Shown: piece by piece, positions 6,280 through 6,706 of the stretch
Numbering within the stretch: the first letter of the stretch is position 1
Layout of the letters: the number at the start of each line of letters is the position of its first letter
NCBI GenBank assembly: GCA_041743835.1
Contig: JBGTLW010000282.1
Coordinates: 1 to 6,706 of the forward strand
Direction of reading: 5' to 3'
DNA: 6,706 bases
Source: JBGTLW01 sp041743835
GTDB lineage: Bacteria; Planctomycetota; Phycisphaerae; Phycisphaerales; Phycisphaeraceae
The notes under the pieces: model-generated
The model's database searches: none
The model's input: the letters and a program-made list of their open reading frames with translations, nothing else
What the model was told of the DNA's origin: nothing
Made by a program: the position numbers and the translations under genes

Positions 6280-6285
6280 GGAGGT
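6280..6285 (+). promoter_or_regulatory. Ribosome binding site fixing the small gene's start
   Basis: GGAGGT ends 4 nt before ATG 6290. The same frame contains an earlier ATG at 6272 and a GTG at 6176. Neither has a site this good, so 6290 is the chosen start. Confidence 0.7.
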
Positions 6286-6289
6286 CCCC

Positions 6290-6517
6290 ATGCAGTTACA
6301 GGAAGCGATCCAGATCATTCAGCAGAAGTTCATGGCCGAGGCACAGGACCAGCTCGAAGGCCCCGCCGCCGACCGCTACGCCGATGCCTTCGGCGATTAC
6401 CCCGCCATGATGGAGGTGGCAACCCAGATCTTCGCGGCCCAGATCATCGCGCAGAACATCGAGCAGCAGCAGAAGGCCTTCGCCGCCCAGCAGCAGCAGA
6501 ACCAGAACCAGCAGTAG
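6290..6517 (+). CDS. Small glutamine-rich protein of unknown function
   Basis: A 75-residue protein I do not recognise. It starts MQLQEAIQIIQQKFMAEAQD and is predicted mostly helical, with hydrophobic residues spaced as in amphipathic helices. A short break at about 24-38 (GPAADRYADAFGDYP) separates two helices. The second (39-66) runs into a low-complexity tail in which 11 of the last 20 residues are Gln, with further Asn. There is no signal peptide, membrane segment, Cys or recognisable DNA-binding motif, so it is probably cytoplasmic and perhaps self-associating through helices. A strong Shine-Dalgarno with good spacing is the main evidence that it is translated. It is divergent from the CBS gene and is followed by a long hairpin. 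A spurious frame is possible but less likely, given the ribosome binding site and protein-like composition. Confidence 0.65.
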   Translation: MQLQEAIQIIQQKFMAEAQDQLEGPAADRYADAFGDYPAMMEVATQIFAAQIIAQNIEQQQKAFAAQQQQNQNQQ

Positions 6518-6548
6518 TCACGCTTGCATAGGGTGGTGATTCTGCGCC

Positions 6549-6595
6549 GAGCCGCCGCGTCCCCGCGGCGGACCGCCTCGTGGACGGGGCGGCTC
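6549..6595. terminator. Long GC-rich hairpin between convergent genes, possible bidirectional terminator
   Basis: The arms at 6549-6564 (starting GAGCCGCC) and 6580-6595 (ending GGCGGCTC) pair at 14 of 16 positions around a 15-base loop that can itself fold (GGCG-gac-CGCC). It lies between the stop of the small plus-strand gene (6517) and the stop of the minus-strand gene at 6642, where a shared terminator is expected. No T run follows on either side, so it is not a canonical intrinsic terminator. Confidence 0.5.
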
Positions 6596-6641
6596 TGTAG
6601 GCTACGCGCGGACGTTGTCTGCGGGCTGTTGGTGAGTCCCG

Positions 6642-6706
6642 TCAGGCGCGCAGCTCGCGGACGACCTGTGCGACGACCTTGCCATCGACCGCGCCGGGGA
6701 GGCCCG
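6642..6706 (-). CDS. C-terminal end of a GatB/YqeY-domain-like protein (5' part off window)
   Basis: Only the last 20 residues plus the TGA stop (6644-6642) are visible: GLPGAVDGKVVAQVVRELRA. The pattern A-D-G-K-x-V-x-x-x-V-x-x-x-L at the extreme C-terminus matches YqeY-type proteins and the tail domain of GatB, which contact tRNA in amidotransferase. YqeY itself is a small stand-alone protein of about 150 residues with poorly known function. With this little sequence, GatB and other helical C-termini cannot be excluded. It converges on the small glutamine-rich gene. Confidence 0.65.
   Translation of the reverse strand, partial: GLPGAVDGKVVAQVVRELRA

Noticed and set aside
6220..6531. 103-residue overlapping frame at the small gene
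   Set aside because: It is Arg/Pro/Gly-rich, lacks a ribosome site at its start, and is out of frame with the GGAGGT-led gene.

Overview
The window looks like a piece of a GC-rich Planctomycetota chromosome, most likely a Phycisphaerae-type bacterium. Three gene types that often occur together in that group support this: a PEP-CTERM exported protein, a prepilin-like protein with an H-X9-DG motif, and a Gfo/Idh/MocA-type oxidoreductase. The assignment is inference, because the window has no rRNA or other phylogenetic marker.

Layout. Positions 1-876 (minus) hold the sensor part of a XylR-type AraC-family regulator whose DNA-binding end lies beyond the left edge. It is divergent from a PEP-CTERM protein gene (1036-1731, plus). 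A type IV pilin-like H-X9-DG protein follows (start best placed at 1872, stop 2645, plus), and a strong terminator-like hairpin lies just before its start. Three complete minus-strand genes face these, read from right to left: a two-CBS-domain protein (6100-5669), an M3-family oligoendopeptidase (5490-3760) and a Gfo/Idh/MocA oxidoreductase (3679-2663). A 75-residue glutamine-rich protein of unknown function (6290-6517, plus) is divergent from the CBS gene. The last 65 bases carry the C-terminal end of a minus-strand protein resembling GatB/YqeY-domain proteins.

How the genes may work together. The regulator and the PEP-CTERM gene share a 159-bp divergent promoter region. It contains a 10-bp direct repeat with 21-bp spacing and an overlapping inverted repeat, which suggests that the regulator controls itself and/or the surface protein in response to a small ligand, perhaps a sugar. 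The three complete minus-strand genes are spaced by 178 and 80 bp, and nothing ties them to one pathway. They look like independent housekeeping and metabolic genes, not a dedicated system.

I found no CRISPR array, insertion sequence, tRNA, rRNA, toxin-antitoxin pair or recognisable defence system. The best leads are non-coding: the regulator-promoter repeats, the hairpin against the pilin-like start codon, two consecutive structured elements in front of the peptidase gene, and a LacI/cre-like palindrome before the CBS gene.
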